From Desulfobacteraceae bacterium (lineage in GTDB: Bacteria; Desulfobacterota; DSM-4660; Desulfatiglandales; Desulfatiglandaceae), in the NCBI GenBank assembly GCA_013203065.1, contig JABMQV010000247.1, positions 1 through 6,613 of the forward strand: DNA of 6,613 nt, in the 5' to 3' direction. Position numbers and translations under genes: made by a program. Shown in pieces: positions 1 to 5,994 of the stretch. The notes under the pieces are model-generated. The model was not told where the DNA came from. It saw nothing but the letters and a program-made list of their open reading frames with translations, and made no database searches. Position 1 is the stretch's first letter; each line of letters starts with the position of its first letter.

Positions 1-311
1 CTTTCCAGGTCCAGGTAATGCTGATAATCCTTCGCGTTCCCCGAGTACAGGCATTTACAGTAGGTCGCATCCGAATACACGTAATACACTTTTCCATGCC
101 GCCGGTGGCGGCTGAACTTTCCCTGGGAAAGGGTGTTCAGATGTGCCAGCCTCTCCGGGGTATCCGCGACCTGCTTTCTGAAACCTGCCTTCGTGAGCAG
201 TCCTTCCACGTCGCTTACTTCGTTCTTTTGAAGTGCCGCACACCCGCCTAAAACCATACCCAAGACTACAAAAACCACCGCAGTGTTTAACCAACCCTTT
301 CTCCTTTTCAT
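1..311 (-). CDS. Small lipoprotein of unknown function, C-terminus cut by window edge
   Basis: Reading leftwards from an ATG at 311-309, the frame stays open to the window edge (103 codons visible, no stop). It begins with a lipoprotein signal peptide: a basic start (MKRRK), a hydrophobic stretch at about residues 8-21, and the lipobox LGGC, with Cys24 as the predicted lipidated residue followed by AAL. The mature part is polar. It ends in a distinctive segment, KVYYVYSDATYCKCLYSG (about residues 74-91), with a C-x-C pair at Cys85 and Cys87, then an aromatic-rich YQHYL. A good Shine-Dalgarno (AAAGGAGAG) lies about 10 nt upstream and fixes the start. The product should be anchored in the outer or inner membrane, facing the periplasm. 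The role is unknown. A 207-bp gap separates it from the upstream gene, so it is probably a separate transcription unit unrelated to the main cluster. The lipoprotein call is firm; no function is assigned. Confidence 0.85.
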   Translation of the reverse strand, partial: MKRRKGWLNTAVVFVVLGMVLGGCAALQKNEVSDVEGLLTKAGFRKQVADTPERLAHLNTLSQGKFSRHRRHGKVYYVYSDATYCKCLYSGNAKDYQHYLDLE

Positions 312-518
312 AATGAAATCTCTCCTTTCATCATTTTCTGGATAGAATTGACAGGATCACACCACAGAAAACATCTTGACCATTCTGTATACCCCGATAT
401 TGAAAACTCACCGGCGTTCAAAAATCTCTCGTCCTCCCGATTATTTACCAAGAACCACATTACTTGGATGGCTCTTACTGCAACATCGGGGCCCAGATGG
501 AGAGACTTTATCATGCGC
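312..518. other. Intergenic spacer between the LarA-like gene and the lipoprotein gene
   Basis: This 207-bp stretch contains no convincing gene. A minus-strand frame running through it starts inside the LarA-like gene at 571, has no good ribosome site and overlaps the lipoprotein start, so I treat it as non-coding. The spacer must hold the lipoprotein's own signals if that gene is independent, but I could not find a well-spaced -35/-10 pair. The only fold is a weak inverted repeat, CCAAG...CTTGG (448-467), too weak to call a terminator. Confidence 0.5.
320..328 (-). promoter_or_regulatory. Ribosome binding site of the lipoprotein gene
   Basis: On the minus strand this reads AAAGGAGAG, with the AGGAG core 10 nt before the ATG at 311-309. 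It supports that start even though the gene's stop lies outside the window. Confidence 0.7.
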
Positions 519-1808
519 TCATACGTCGAAAACCGTATATCGGCCAAAGGGCACAAAAGCGACTCTGGCATTGTCTCCGTGCTTTACCATTGCTTCATTT
601 AATGCCTCTTCCAGGGAAGTTCCAACACTGAGGCCCACATCACTTGCCATGTCAATGTTTTCGGGCTGTGTAATGATCTTGATCTCCCGGTCCAGCATGC
701 TTCTGAAAATGGGGTACCAGATACACCCGGCCCAAAGTTCCCTCTCCTTCACATAGAAGGATTTTAAGGCCTTTTCGTGGTTCTCCGGAGAAGGAGGCAT
801 AAAATCCTTCATAAGGTCCATCAGGGCAAACCCGGGCCAGTCGTGGTAACCGGGACAAGGGCTGCTGAAGATGATGGTACCTCCTTCTTTGCAGATTTGA
901 AGACAGTTCACAACGGCCCAGCCCGTATGGAAGAAGAGGTGGTTTGTGGGGGCCGTGGAACCGGCGATCACGATATCAAATTCCCCTAGGTCTCTGGCGT
1001 CAAACCTGTAAATGGTATCGTAGAACTTGACGGCCTCCTTGTGTGAGGCCACAGGTTCACCGGCATTAATGTAGATGATATCCCAATTATTGGCCACGAT
1101 CACGTTGATGCCCATATCCACGCCGACCATTTCCAAGGCTTCGTACTTGTCCAGCTGCATCCTGCAATCATTGTTCCCGGGGATACAGTCGGGTGCTACG
1201 CTCATCACATGGTTTATCTCTGTGGTCTCGTTCCCCGTAACGGCCGGTAGGATCATTCCTGACCCGCCATACCCCCACAGGGTGGCCTGTGTGGTACTGA
1301 TGGTTATGATGACATCAGCCTCGGAAACCGATTTCAAGACCCAAAGAGGGGTTCCCGAGGACGTGATACCCTGGAAGCTATAGTTTTCGGGTTGGGATAC
1401 GTCGTTACATTCGATGGATATCCCCATCTCCACCACATCTTTACCAAGTTTTTCTTCGATTTCTTCCGGTGAAAGGGCGGGGACTTTTCCGCACCCGATT
1501 GCAACAGAGACTTGGGCCCCCGCATCCTTTGCCCTTTCCAGAAGCGGCTTGAGGAGTGTCGTGGCCGGTGCAGCCCTGAATTGGTTTTCGGTGATAAATG
1601 TCACCTTTACGCCCGGACCCACCAGCTCCGAGAATTTTTTCCCCTTGACCGGGCTTTCAACGGCCTTCAGAAGCGCATCCTCCAGGTCATCAATTCCCTT
1701 TGGTTCCTGTGGGACAAAGTTTTTTACGAGGTTTTTGTCTGGAATCTCCAGGTCCAAGGTGACGCCTGTTTGTTCGGCGGTCTCAAAAGGGACTTGAATG
1801 TTTGCCAT
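519..1808 (-). CDS. LarA-like (lactate racemase / DUF2088 family) protein lacking the pincer-lysine
   Basis: This 429-residue protein matches the usual length and layout of the nickel-dependent lactate racemase family. The N-terminal domain has a beta-strand followed by the IGCGK segment (104-108), equivalent to the family's TGxH motif. Next comes GITSSGTP (147-154), then ADVIITIS (164-171), a glycine-rich turn GYGGSGMILPAV (179-190) and GNETTEINH (192-200). The C-terminal domain carries FDIVIAGS (277-284) and KEGGTIIFSSPCPG (307-320), also family-like. By hand alignment to Lactiplantibacillus LarA, His200 matches the nickel ligand. Lys108 stands where the catalytic His108 should be, about Gln174 where His174 should be, and Gly184 where the cofactor-tethering Lys184 should be. 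Family membership is therefore well supported, but racemisation by the standard Ni-pincer mechanism is doubtful. A modest ribosome site AAAGGAAA lies 8 nt upstream. It follows the hydratase gene after 169 bp, so co-transcription is possible but not certain. The substrate is unknown; 2-hydroxy acids are the family's usual substrates. Confidence 0.8.
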   Translation of the reverse strand: MANIQVPFETAEQTGVTLDLEIPDKNLVKNFVPQEPKGIDDLEDALLKAVESPVKGKKFSELVGPGVKVTFITENQFRAAPATTLLKPLLERAKDAGAQVSVAIGCGKVPALSPEEIEEKLGKDVVEMGISIECNDVSQPENYSFQGITSSGTPLWVLKSVSEADVIITISTTQATLWGYGGSGMILPAVTGNETTEINHVMSVAPDCIPGNNDCRMQLDKYEALEMVGVDMGINVIVANNWDIIYINAGEPVASHKEAVKFYDTIYRFDARDLGEFDIVIAGSTAPTNHLFFHTGWAVVNCLQICKEGGTIIFSSPCPGYHDWPGFALMDLMKDFMPPSPENHEKALKSFYVKERELWAGCIWYPIFRSMLDREIKIITQPENIDMASDVGLSVGTSLEEALNEAMVKHGDNARVAFVPFGRYTVFDV

Positions 1809-1816
1809 AATGTCTC

Positions 1817-1824
1817 TTTCCTTT
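1817..1824 (-). promoter_or_regulatory. Ribosome binding site of the LarA-like gene at 1808
   Basis: The minus strand reads AAAGGAAA 8 nt before the ATG at 1808-1806. It is weaker than the sites of the neighbouring genes but correctly placed, and it supports the MANIQVPF start. Confidence 0.5.
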
Positions 1825-1886
1825 CTTTGTTAAGGGTTCACTGTAAGCCTATCTCTAATTTGCTATCGTCCTTAAGATAATGTTTT

Positions 1887-1902
1887 TGGTATTTGGATAC
1901 CA
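1887..1902. repeat. Perfect 6-bp inverted repeat with 4-nt loop
   Basis: TGGTAT and ATACCA flank the loop TTGG, forming a small perfect hairpin 79 bp upstream of the LarA-like start. On the minus strand it is followed by AAAAA rather than a T-run, so it is not an intrinsic terminator for the upstream genes. It could be an operator half-site pair or a chance fold in AT-rich spacer. Confidence 0.4.
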
Positions 1903-1926
1903 GATGCCTTGGCTTTTCAGGCGCTT

Positions 1927-1961
1927 TTCAATCGACAATCGCCAATAGTCAATCTTCAATC
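1927..1961. repeat. Degenerate 7-bp tandem repeat, five units
   Basis: Five consecutive 7-bp units on the plus strand read TTCAATC, GACAATC, GCCAATA, GTCAATC and TTCAATC. Positions 4-6 (CAA) and then T are constant in every unit, with variation mostly in the first two bases; the minus-strand consensus is GATTGNN. The array lies in the gap between the hydratase stop and the LarA-like start, starting 17 bp beyond the hydratase stop codon. Its role is unknown: it may be an intergenic slippage repeat or a protein-binding array. Confidence 0.7.
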
Positions 1962-1977
1962 CTATCGTTCCACGGTT

Positions 1978-2766
1978 TCAGCTGAAAAAACATCCCACAT
2001 CGCCGATGCGGTCCACCGTCAGGTAGATAGAGTCTCCCGCTTCAACCGGCACGGCTGCCGTTGGGGTTCCGGAAAGAATAACTTCTCCAGCCTTTAAGGG
2101 GATTCCGTAATCGGACAACCGATTTGCCAGCCATGCCACCGATTGTACCGGGTTGCCAAGGACGGCAGCGCCTGCCCCGGCACCGACCATTTGCCCATTC
2201 TTGGTCATCACAAATCCGACACGCCGCAGGTCCAGGTCAGCCAGGGGAATCAGTTTTGACCCCAAAACAAACCCGGCGCTCGAAGCGTTGTCTGCAATGG
2301 AATCCTGGATCTTTATCCGCCAGTCCCGGATTCGGCTGTCAATGATCTCCAGCGACGCCATGACCCCTGCGGTCGATCGGAGGACATCAACGGGCGTGAT
2401 GCCAGGGCCAATCAGATCCCTTTCCAGTACAAAAGCGATTTCGCCTTCAATTCGAGGCTGGAGAAGACGCGAAGCATTTAGCCCCATCCCTTCATAAACA
2501 AACATATCATCCAGGAGATGTCCATAGTCTGGCTCGTCCACACCCAGCATTTCCTGCATTGCCGGACTGGTAAGACCAATCTTTTTGCCTACCACCTTGC
2601 GGCCTTCGGATAATCGCGCTTCCACCGTGAGGAGTTGGATTCGGTAAGCTTCCTGGATGCTAATTTCGGGGTATTCTTCGGTAACAGGTTTAATGGGCGT
2701 TCTGTCCCTGCACGCCGTCAGTAAGCCCTGGGCCACCCCGGACAGTTCTTTATCACTAAGCGCCAT
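1978..2766 (-). CDS. 2-keto-4-pentenoate hydratase / 2-oxo-3-hexenedioate decarboxylase family enzyme
   Basis: The 262-residue product has the full length of the MhpD/DmpE/DmpH family. These cytosolic, divalent-metal-dependent enzymes (FAH-like fold) add water to 2-oxo-4-pentenoates or decarboxylate 4-oxalocrotonate. Family features appear in order: VGKKIGLTS (59-67) with the conserved lysine, the DEPDYGHLLDDM segment (77-88), and PRIEGEIAF (104-112) giving two metal-ligand glutamates, Glu107 and Glu109. A third, Glu140, sits in ASLEIIDSR. GNPVQSVAWLAN (204-215) and GEVILSGT (227-234) follow near the C-terminus. The active site looks intact. I chose the ATG at 2766 because AAAGGAGAT precedes it and MALSDKEL is where family members begin; the frame's extension to 3060 lies within the upstream gene. 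It overlaps the preceding gene by 11 bp, implying translational coupling. In aerobes this family works in meta-cleavage of aromatics. No ring-cleavage dioxygenase is present here, so the substrate probably arises another way. Confidence 0.88.
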   Translation of the reverse strand: MALSDKELSGVAQGLLTACRDRTPIKPVTEEYPEISIQEAYRIQLLTVEARLSEGRKVVGKKIGLTSPAMQEMLGVDEPDYGHLLDDMFVYEGMGLNASRLLQPRIEGEIAFVLERDLIGPGITPVDVLRSTAGVMASLEIIDSRIRDWRIKIQDSIADNASSAGFVLGSKLIPLADLDLRRVGFVMTKNGQMVGAGAGAAVLGNPVQSVAWLANRLSDYGIPLKAGEVILSGTPTAAVPVEAGDSIYLTVDRIGDVGCFFS

Positions 2767-3688
2767 GTTCGATCTCCTTTGTTTTGTGTCTGACTCGGAC
2801 CTGATCGTCCCAGCTTCGATCAAGAAATTTCTTTCTAAGCGCATTGGCCAACTGTCGAGCCAGATCCTGTTTGTCCCAATTGGCCTGCACCCCTTCCTTA
2901 AGGACCGGCCAAGCCAGTCTGACTTCATCATGCGGGCCGGGGAGGCAAACAATGCGCGTCTGCCCGTACTGCCCCACACCAATTCGAATGCCATCCTTTT
3001 TGTGCCTGCCCTGTCCCTGTCGAAACTTGAGTATATAAGGCATTTTTGCTTGAGGATCAATCTTGTTTAAGGCCTCCAGGGTCTGGTCCTTGCCCTCCGC
3101 ACCAATGCCACCCGTGCTGATCAGGAGTCCGTAACCCTCTTCCGCCCCTCTTTGAAAAGCCCTGGCAATGGTGTCAGCACTATCTTTCAGAATCGGCCCT
3201 TTATCCGCCTGATACTTGATTGCAGAGAGCGACTCCAGGAGAAAAGGGGTGTTGGTATCACGGATTTGTCCTTTGAGGACTTCCCGTCCCGTGGAAAATA
3301 CCATGGACCGCTTTCGAATGCGATCGGCAATCTGAGTCCCGAGAGCCTGCGATCTCTCCAGCAACTCCCGGCCCATTTCTTCATCAAGGCTGATCAATCC
3401 CAGTATGCCCTCGGAATGTACCTCGGTTTGATCCGTGATGCCCACCCCCTGGACCTCGGCCAGCTTGGAAAGCAGCCTTTTCCTGCGGGCCACTATCTGT
3501 TCCGCCCGGACGGTTGGAACCAGAATGTCCAGGGTCAACCGACCTTCCATGGCGTCGGTTACCATGATCTCGTCGGGATTGAGGCCCAGGGCCCCGGCAA
3601 CGGCGAGGGCGCAGGCCCCCAGATCAGCCCCCATCAATTTCACCGGAGAGATCCACAATTCTGTTTTTTCGAGCAACCGGTATTCCAT
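2756..3688 (-). CDS. CinA/MoaB-type molybdopterin-binding-fold protein with N-terminal extension
   Basis: The 310-residue product has a MoCF-type domain in its second half. FSTGREVLKGQIRDTNTPFL (131-150) matches the CinA/MoeA opening (sTGnEvl.G.i.DtN). GLLISTGGIGAEGKDQT (187-203) is the glycine-rich pterin/nucleotide-binding loop, and LPGPHDEV (249-256) matches the LPG motif of CinA-type proteins. Residues 1-127 form an extra domain I cannot assign; it includes LTLDILVPTVRA (51-62) and EVHSEGILGLISLDEE (89-104). Known members of this fold adenylylate molybdopterin (MogA), insert molybdenum (MoeA) or hydrolyse nucleotide pyrophosphates (the CinA N-domain). Which applies here is unknown. The ribosome site AAGGTGG lies in the last codons of the NadC-like gene, whose stop is 7 nt upstream, so the two are coupled. 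No molybdoenzyme gene is in view, so a link to molybdenum cofactor is not shown by context. Confidence 0.8.
   Translation of the reverse strand: MEYRLLEKTELWISPVKLMGADLGACALAVAGALGLNPDEIMVTDAMEGRLTLDILVPTVRAEQIVARRKRLLSKLAEVQGVGITDQTEVHSEGILGLISLDEEMGRELLERSQALGTQIADRIRKRSMVFSTGREVLKGQIRDTNTPFLLESLSAIKYQADKGPILKDSADTIARAFQRGAEEGYGLLISTGGIGAEGKDQTLEALNKIDPQAKMPYILKFRQGQGRHKKDGIRIGVGQYGQTRIVCLPGPHDEVRLAWPVLKEGVQANWDKQDLARQLANALRKKFLDRSWDDQVRVRHKTKEIEHGA
2772..2780 (-). promoter_or_regulatory. Ribosome binding site that decides the hydratase start
   Basis: The minus strand reads AAAGGAGAT, with the AGGAG core 7 nt before the ATG at 2766-2764. It lies inside the 3' end of the upstream gene. It argues for the 262-residue hydratase rather than a longer frame opening at 3060. 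Confidence 0.75.
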
Positions 3689-3695
3689 GTACTAT

Positions 3696-4511
3696 CTAAT
3701 CCACCTTGATGACATCAAAACGCATGGGGAGGCATGGGGCGTCCAGGACGGCATAACCGATATCCACTGCGTCAAGATCCATCTTAGCGATGGTGTCAAG
3801 GTCCTCCAGCGCTATATTCCCGGCAAAGGCTATTTCCACCCGGGAACGTAGCCCATGGTTGAGTAATGCCCCGATGACCCGGGAGAGGTGCTCCTGTTGG
3901 CCGGTGTCTACCATGACCAGTCGGGCCCCGGCTCGCGCAGCTGCAACCGCCTCCTCCTCCACAGGTCCCGTTTCGCCGCGAACCTGCACCACGATCTCCA
4001 GGCCAAGTGAAATAACACTCTGAACCGCCCGGGTTACACCGCTCAGGATGCGGACATAATTCTTATCAAGATACACGAAGGGACCTTCCAAAATACGCTG
4101 ATCCATACCACCGTGGCAAACCGCCTCACGAATCAGATCTTTTATCTCCAGAGGCATCTTCTTCCATCCTCCGGAAACCACCCGGCATCTGGAGTTGACG
4201 CGCTTTTTCGCCTGGTGCGCTGCGGTTGCAATCCCCGAAGATTTGGAAAGGGCACCTATCATCTGCTCTTCCGCCATGGCTATTTGAACCGGGTTTCCCA
4301 TGACCCGGGCGATCTCCTGCCCCCCATGGATTGCGTCTCCCTCGGAAAAAGTCGTGGAGAAGCTCAGACCCAACGATTCCATAATACTGCGGCCGCGATT
4401 GATGCCGCTTAGCACGCCTTCAGCTTCAGCCACCAGAGCGGCTGTGACGGAACGATCCAAATGGTTCGAGAATATGTTTTCGCGAATATCCGCCAAGGGA
4501 TTCAAAGGCAT
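3696..4511 (-). CDS. Divergent quinolinate phosphoribosyltransferase (NadC/ModD-like) homologue
   Basis: The 271-residue product has the length and order of the NadC family, cytosolic enzymes that join quinolinate to PRPP to give nicotinate mononucleotide. Recognisable parts are an N-terminal alpha/beta domain with EGVLSGI (31-37), the EEQMIGALSKSSGIAT segment (81-96, NadC: ERtaLN.lq.lSGIAT), GWKKMP (115-120, NadC: TRKTTP) and CHGGMDQR (132-139, NadC: CGGGvNHR). VMVD (199-202, NadC: iMLD) and FAGNI (229-233, NadC: SGGI) follow. By hand alignment, the substrate-binding arginine of ER is Glu82, the arginine of TRK is Trp116 and the histidine of NHR is Gln138. Lys117, Arg139 and Asp202 are kept. 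Quinolinate is therefore an unlikely substrate; a different carboxylated ring or a non-canonical role is more likely. The ATG lies 3 nt after the preceding stop without a strong ribosome site, suggesting translational coupling. It could also be described as ModD-like, but no molybdate transporter is present. Confidence 0.82.
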   Translation of the reverse strand: MPLNPLADIRENIFSNHLDRSVTAALVAEAEGVLSGINRGRSIMESLGLSFSTTFSEGDAIHGGQEIARVMGNPVQIAMAEEQMIGALSKSSGIATAAHQAKKRVNSRCRVVSGGWKKMPLEIKDLIREAVCHGGMDQRILEGPFVYLDKNYVRILSGVTRAVQSVISLGLEIVVQVRGETGPVEEEAVAAARAGARLVMVDTGQQEHLSRVIGALLNHGLRSRVEIAFAGNIALEDLDTIAKMDLDAVDIGYAVLDAPCLPMRFDVIKVD

Positions 4512-4514
4512 CTC

Positions 4515-5960
4515 TCAAGGAATCGTTCCCAGTAAGCTGACATCGATATCTCTCTGATCCAGCCACTTGGGTATAAGCGTAGTCTCTACGCGGTCACAGA
4601 CCGAAGGTGCGACTTTTAGCAGATGTTCAGCCAGGGATGAACTCACATTAAGGCCGCCCATGGCTCCGTCAAATATGATGACCTTGTCAGTTCCCGTAGA
4701 CTCGTAGGCAAATGCCATGGCGGTGTCGAGATCCCTGGCAAGAAGGGCGTGTTTCATATAATTGAGATTCATGGGGTCCCGATCAAAATGTTTTGCCTGT
4801 TCTTCTCCCACGACGATGGTGGGTGTTTGCTCGGCAAAAAAGACTGCCGGATAACCGGTCCAGGCGTAATTGTGCACCACCATTTTGATGGCAGGGTTTA
4901 CGGGTGGAATTTCCGGTATTAAAGGCCGGCCGCGATCGTCATAAAAGGTTTCCGTGTACCATGTGTAGGGTGGCAAGGGGTTATCCAGGTCAAAGAGATC
5001 GATGTTTGCGTTTATCATGTTGGCATAGATAACTCCGGCAGCGAACACGTAAGGCACAGGGCAAGGGAAATCCAGGATAGCAATACAGTCATCGATCTCA
5101 CCAAAAAGACTGATAATTTTCCCATAATATTTCATTCCACCCACGGTGGTTCGATCGTTGAGGGCGTAGAGGTCGTTGTCGGCGTCAACGTTCACCACAC
5201 CCTGGGGAGACATGATCATAAAAACGGAAAATCCGTACTTATCCTGGACAAAGTCGGACTCAAAGATGGACCGGGCTACAAAATTGGCACCCCTTGGACC
5301 CAAATTCATGTGATAAGTGGAGCGGGTTTCACACCGCGCATAGCTCATCCCGAACGGTTTCACCGCCCGATCAACCTGTCTGTGGAAGTGGACCTCCCGG
5401 ACATCACTGTTGTGTGCATGGATGATCACATCCCCGTCATATGCCTTTCGAAGTCCAAAGAGGGTTCCCAGTTTGGTCTCGATGGGAATCCCTGCATCGA
5501 TGGGGGCAATACCCAGTGCCTTTCCTTCAAAGTATTCATCCAGACCGTGGGCCTTTATATACTCTTCGGTCTCTCGAAAACGCATGCCCAGGCCTGCCCG
5601 CAATCGGACTTCTCTGGCTCCGGTTTCCCTCTCCACCACGTCTTTTATGGTTCGAAGCATCTCGGCATAAGGTTCACCCCCGAGAAAGGTAAACCCGTGA
5701 TGGGAGGCCAATATGTTTACCTTGTGACCCGGTTTGATCTTTGAAAAGTCCACAGCGGCCAAAGCCCGTTCCGTTTCCTCTTTAATGACCGACGGTCCCC
5801 GGCCATTGGGATAAATGACCGAGGGCAGATCCGGAATAAGCTCCTTTAGTAATACGCTCGTCATCCCTTCAAGATCCGCACCTCTCTTGACAATATACTT
5901 GGGATCTAGGCCATACTGGGAATGGCGAGGTGCGGCCGGATTTATGGGTGCTCCACTCAT
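4515..5960 (-). CDS. Histidine-rich, distantly LarA-like conserved protein
   Basis: I do not recognise a named family with certainty for this 481-residue protein. Its order of motifs parallels the LarA-like protein encoded at 1808-519. A buried strand with RAGLG (121-125) corresponds to IGCG there, and LGTLFGLRKAYDGDVII (164-180) to SGTPLWVLKSVSEADVII. ETRSTYH (211-217) corresponds to ETTEINH, so His217 would match the LarA nickel ligand. Between these lies a cluster with His181, His183, His191 and His193 (HAH...HFH) and then FGMSYARCETR (203-213), a plausible metal site. The C-terminal third contains CPVPYVFAAGVIYANMINAN (300-319) and VIIFDGAMGGLNVS (427-440), not typical of LarA. There is no signal peptide or membrane helix, so it is cytosolic. 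A strong ribosome site (AAGGAGGT, 7 nt spacing) suggests high expression. It sits 34 nt after the ferredoxin gene, its likely electron partner. The LarA relationship is inferred from motif order and is moderate at best. Confidence 0.6.
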   Translation of the reverse strand: MSGAPINPAAPRHSQYGLDPKYIVKRGADLEGMTSVLLKELIPDLPSVIYPNGRGPSVIKEETERALAAVDFSKIKPGHKVNILASHHGFTFLGGEPYAEMLRTIKDVVERETGAREVRLRAGLGMRFRETEEYIKAHGLDEYFEGKALGIAPIDAGIPIETKLGTLFGLRKAYDGDVIIHAHNSDVREVHFHRQVDRAVKPFGMSYARCETRSTYHMNLGPRGANFVARSIFESDFVQDKYGFSVFMIMSPQGVVNVDADNDLYALNDRTTVGGMKYYGKIISLFGEIDDCIAILDFPCPVPYVFAAGVIYANMINANIDLFDLDNPLPPYTWYTETFYDDRGRPLIPEIPPVNPAIKMVVHNYAWTGYPAVFFAEQTPTIVVGEEQAKHFDRDPMNLNYMKHALLARDLDTAMAFAYESTGTDKVIIFDGAMGGLNVSSSLAEHLLKVAPSVCDRVETTLIPKWLDQRDIDVSLLGTIP

Positions 5961-5967
5961 TGCTTTT

Positions 5968-5975
5968 ACCTCCTT
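5968..5975 (-). promoter_or_regulatory. Strong ribosome binding site of the 481-residue gene
   Basis: The minus strand reads AAGGAGGT, close to a perfect anti-Shine-Dalgarno match, 7 nt before the ATG at 5960-5958. It is the strongest ribosome site in the window and fixes the start MSGAPINP. Confidence 0.85.
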
Positions 5976-5994
5976 GCCCGTTTATTACAAATGT

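Noticed and set aside
55..294. 79-codon minus-strand frame near the left edge
   Set aside because: It is a shifted frame within the lipoprotein gene, whose signal peptide, lipobox and ribosome site are in a different frame.
448..467. CCAAG/CTTGG inverted repeat downstream of the LarA-like gene as a terminator
   Set aside because: The stem is only 5 bp with a 10-nt loop and is followed by a mixed AT run, not a clear T-tract.
308..571. 87-codon minus-strand frame across the spacer between the LarA-like and lipoprotein genes
   Set aside because: It starts inside the LarA-like gene, lacks a ribosome site, and ends over the start of the well-supported lipoprotein gene.
1976..1987. Palindrome TTTCAGCTGAAA over the hydratase stop codon as a terminator
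   Set aside because: It has no loop and lacks a following T-run in the direction of transcription, so it cannot act as an intrinsic terminator.
2767..3060. N-terminal extension of the hydratase frame up to an ATG at 3060
   Set aside because: The extension lies entirely within the CinA-like gene, has no family similarity, and a good ribosome site precedes the ATG at 2766, where the family normally starts.
3152..3709. 185-codon plus-strand open frame
   Set aside because: It is antisense to the CinA-like gene, whose motifs are clear, and its translation shows no recognisable domain.
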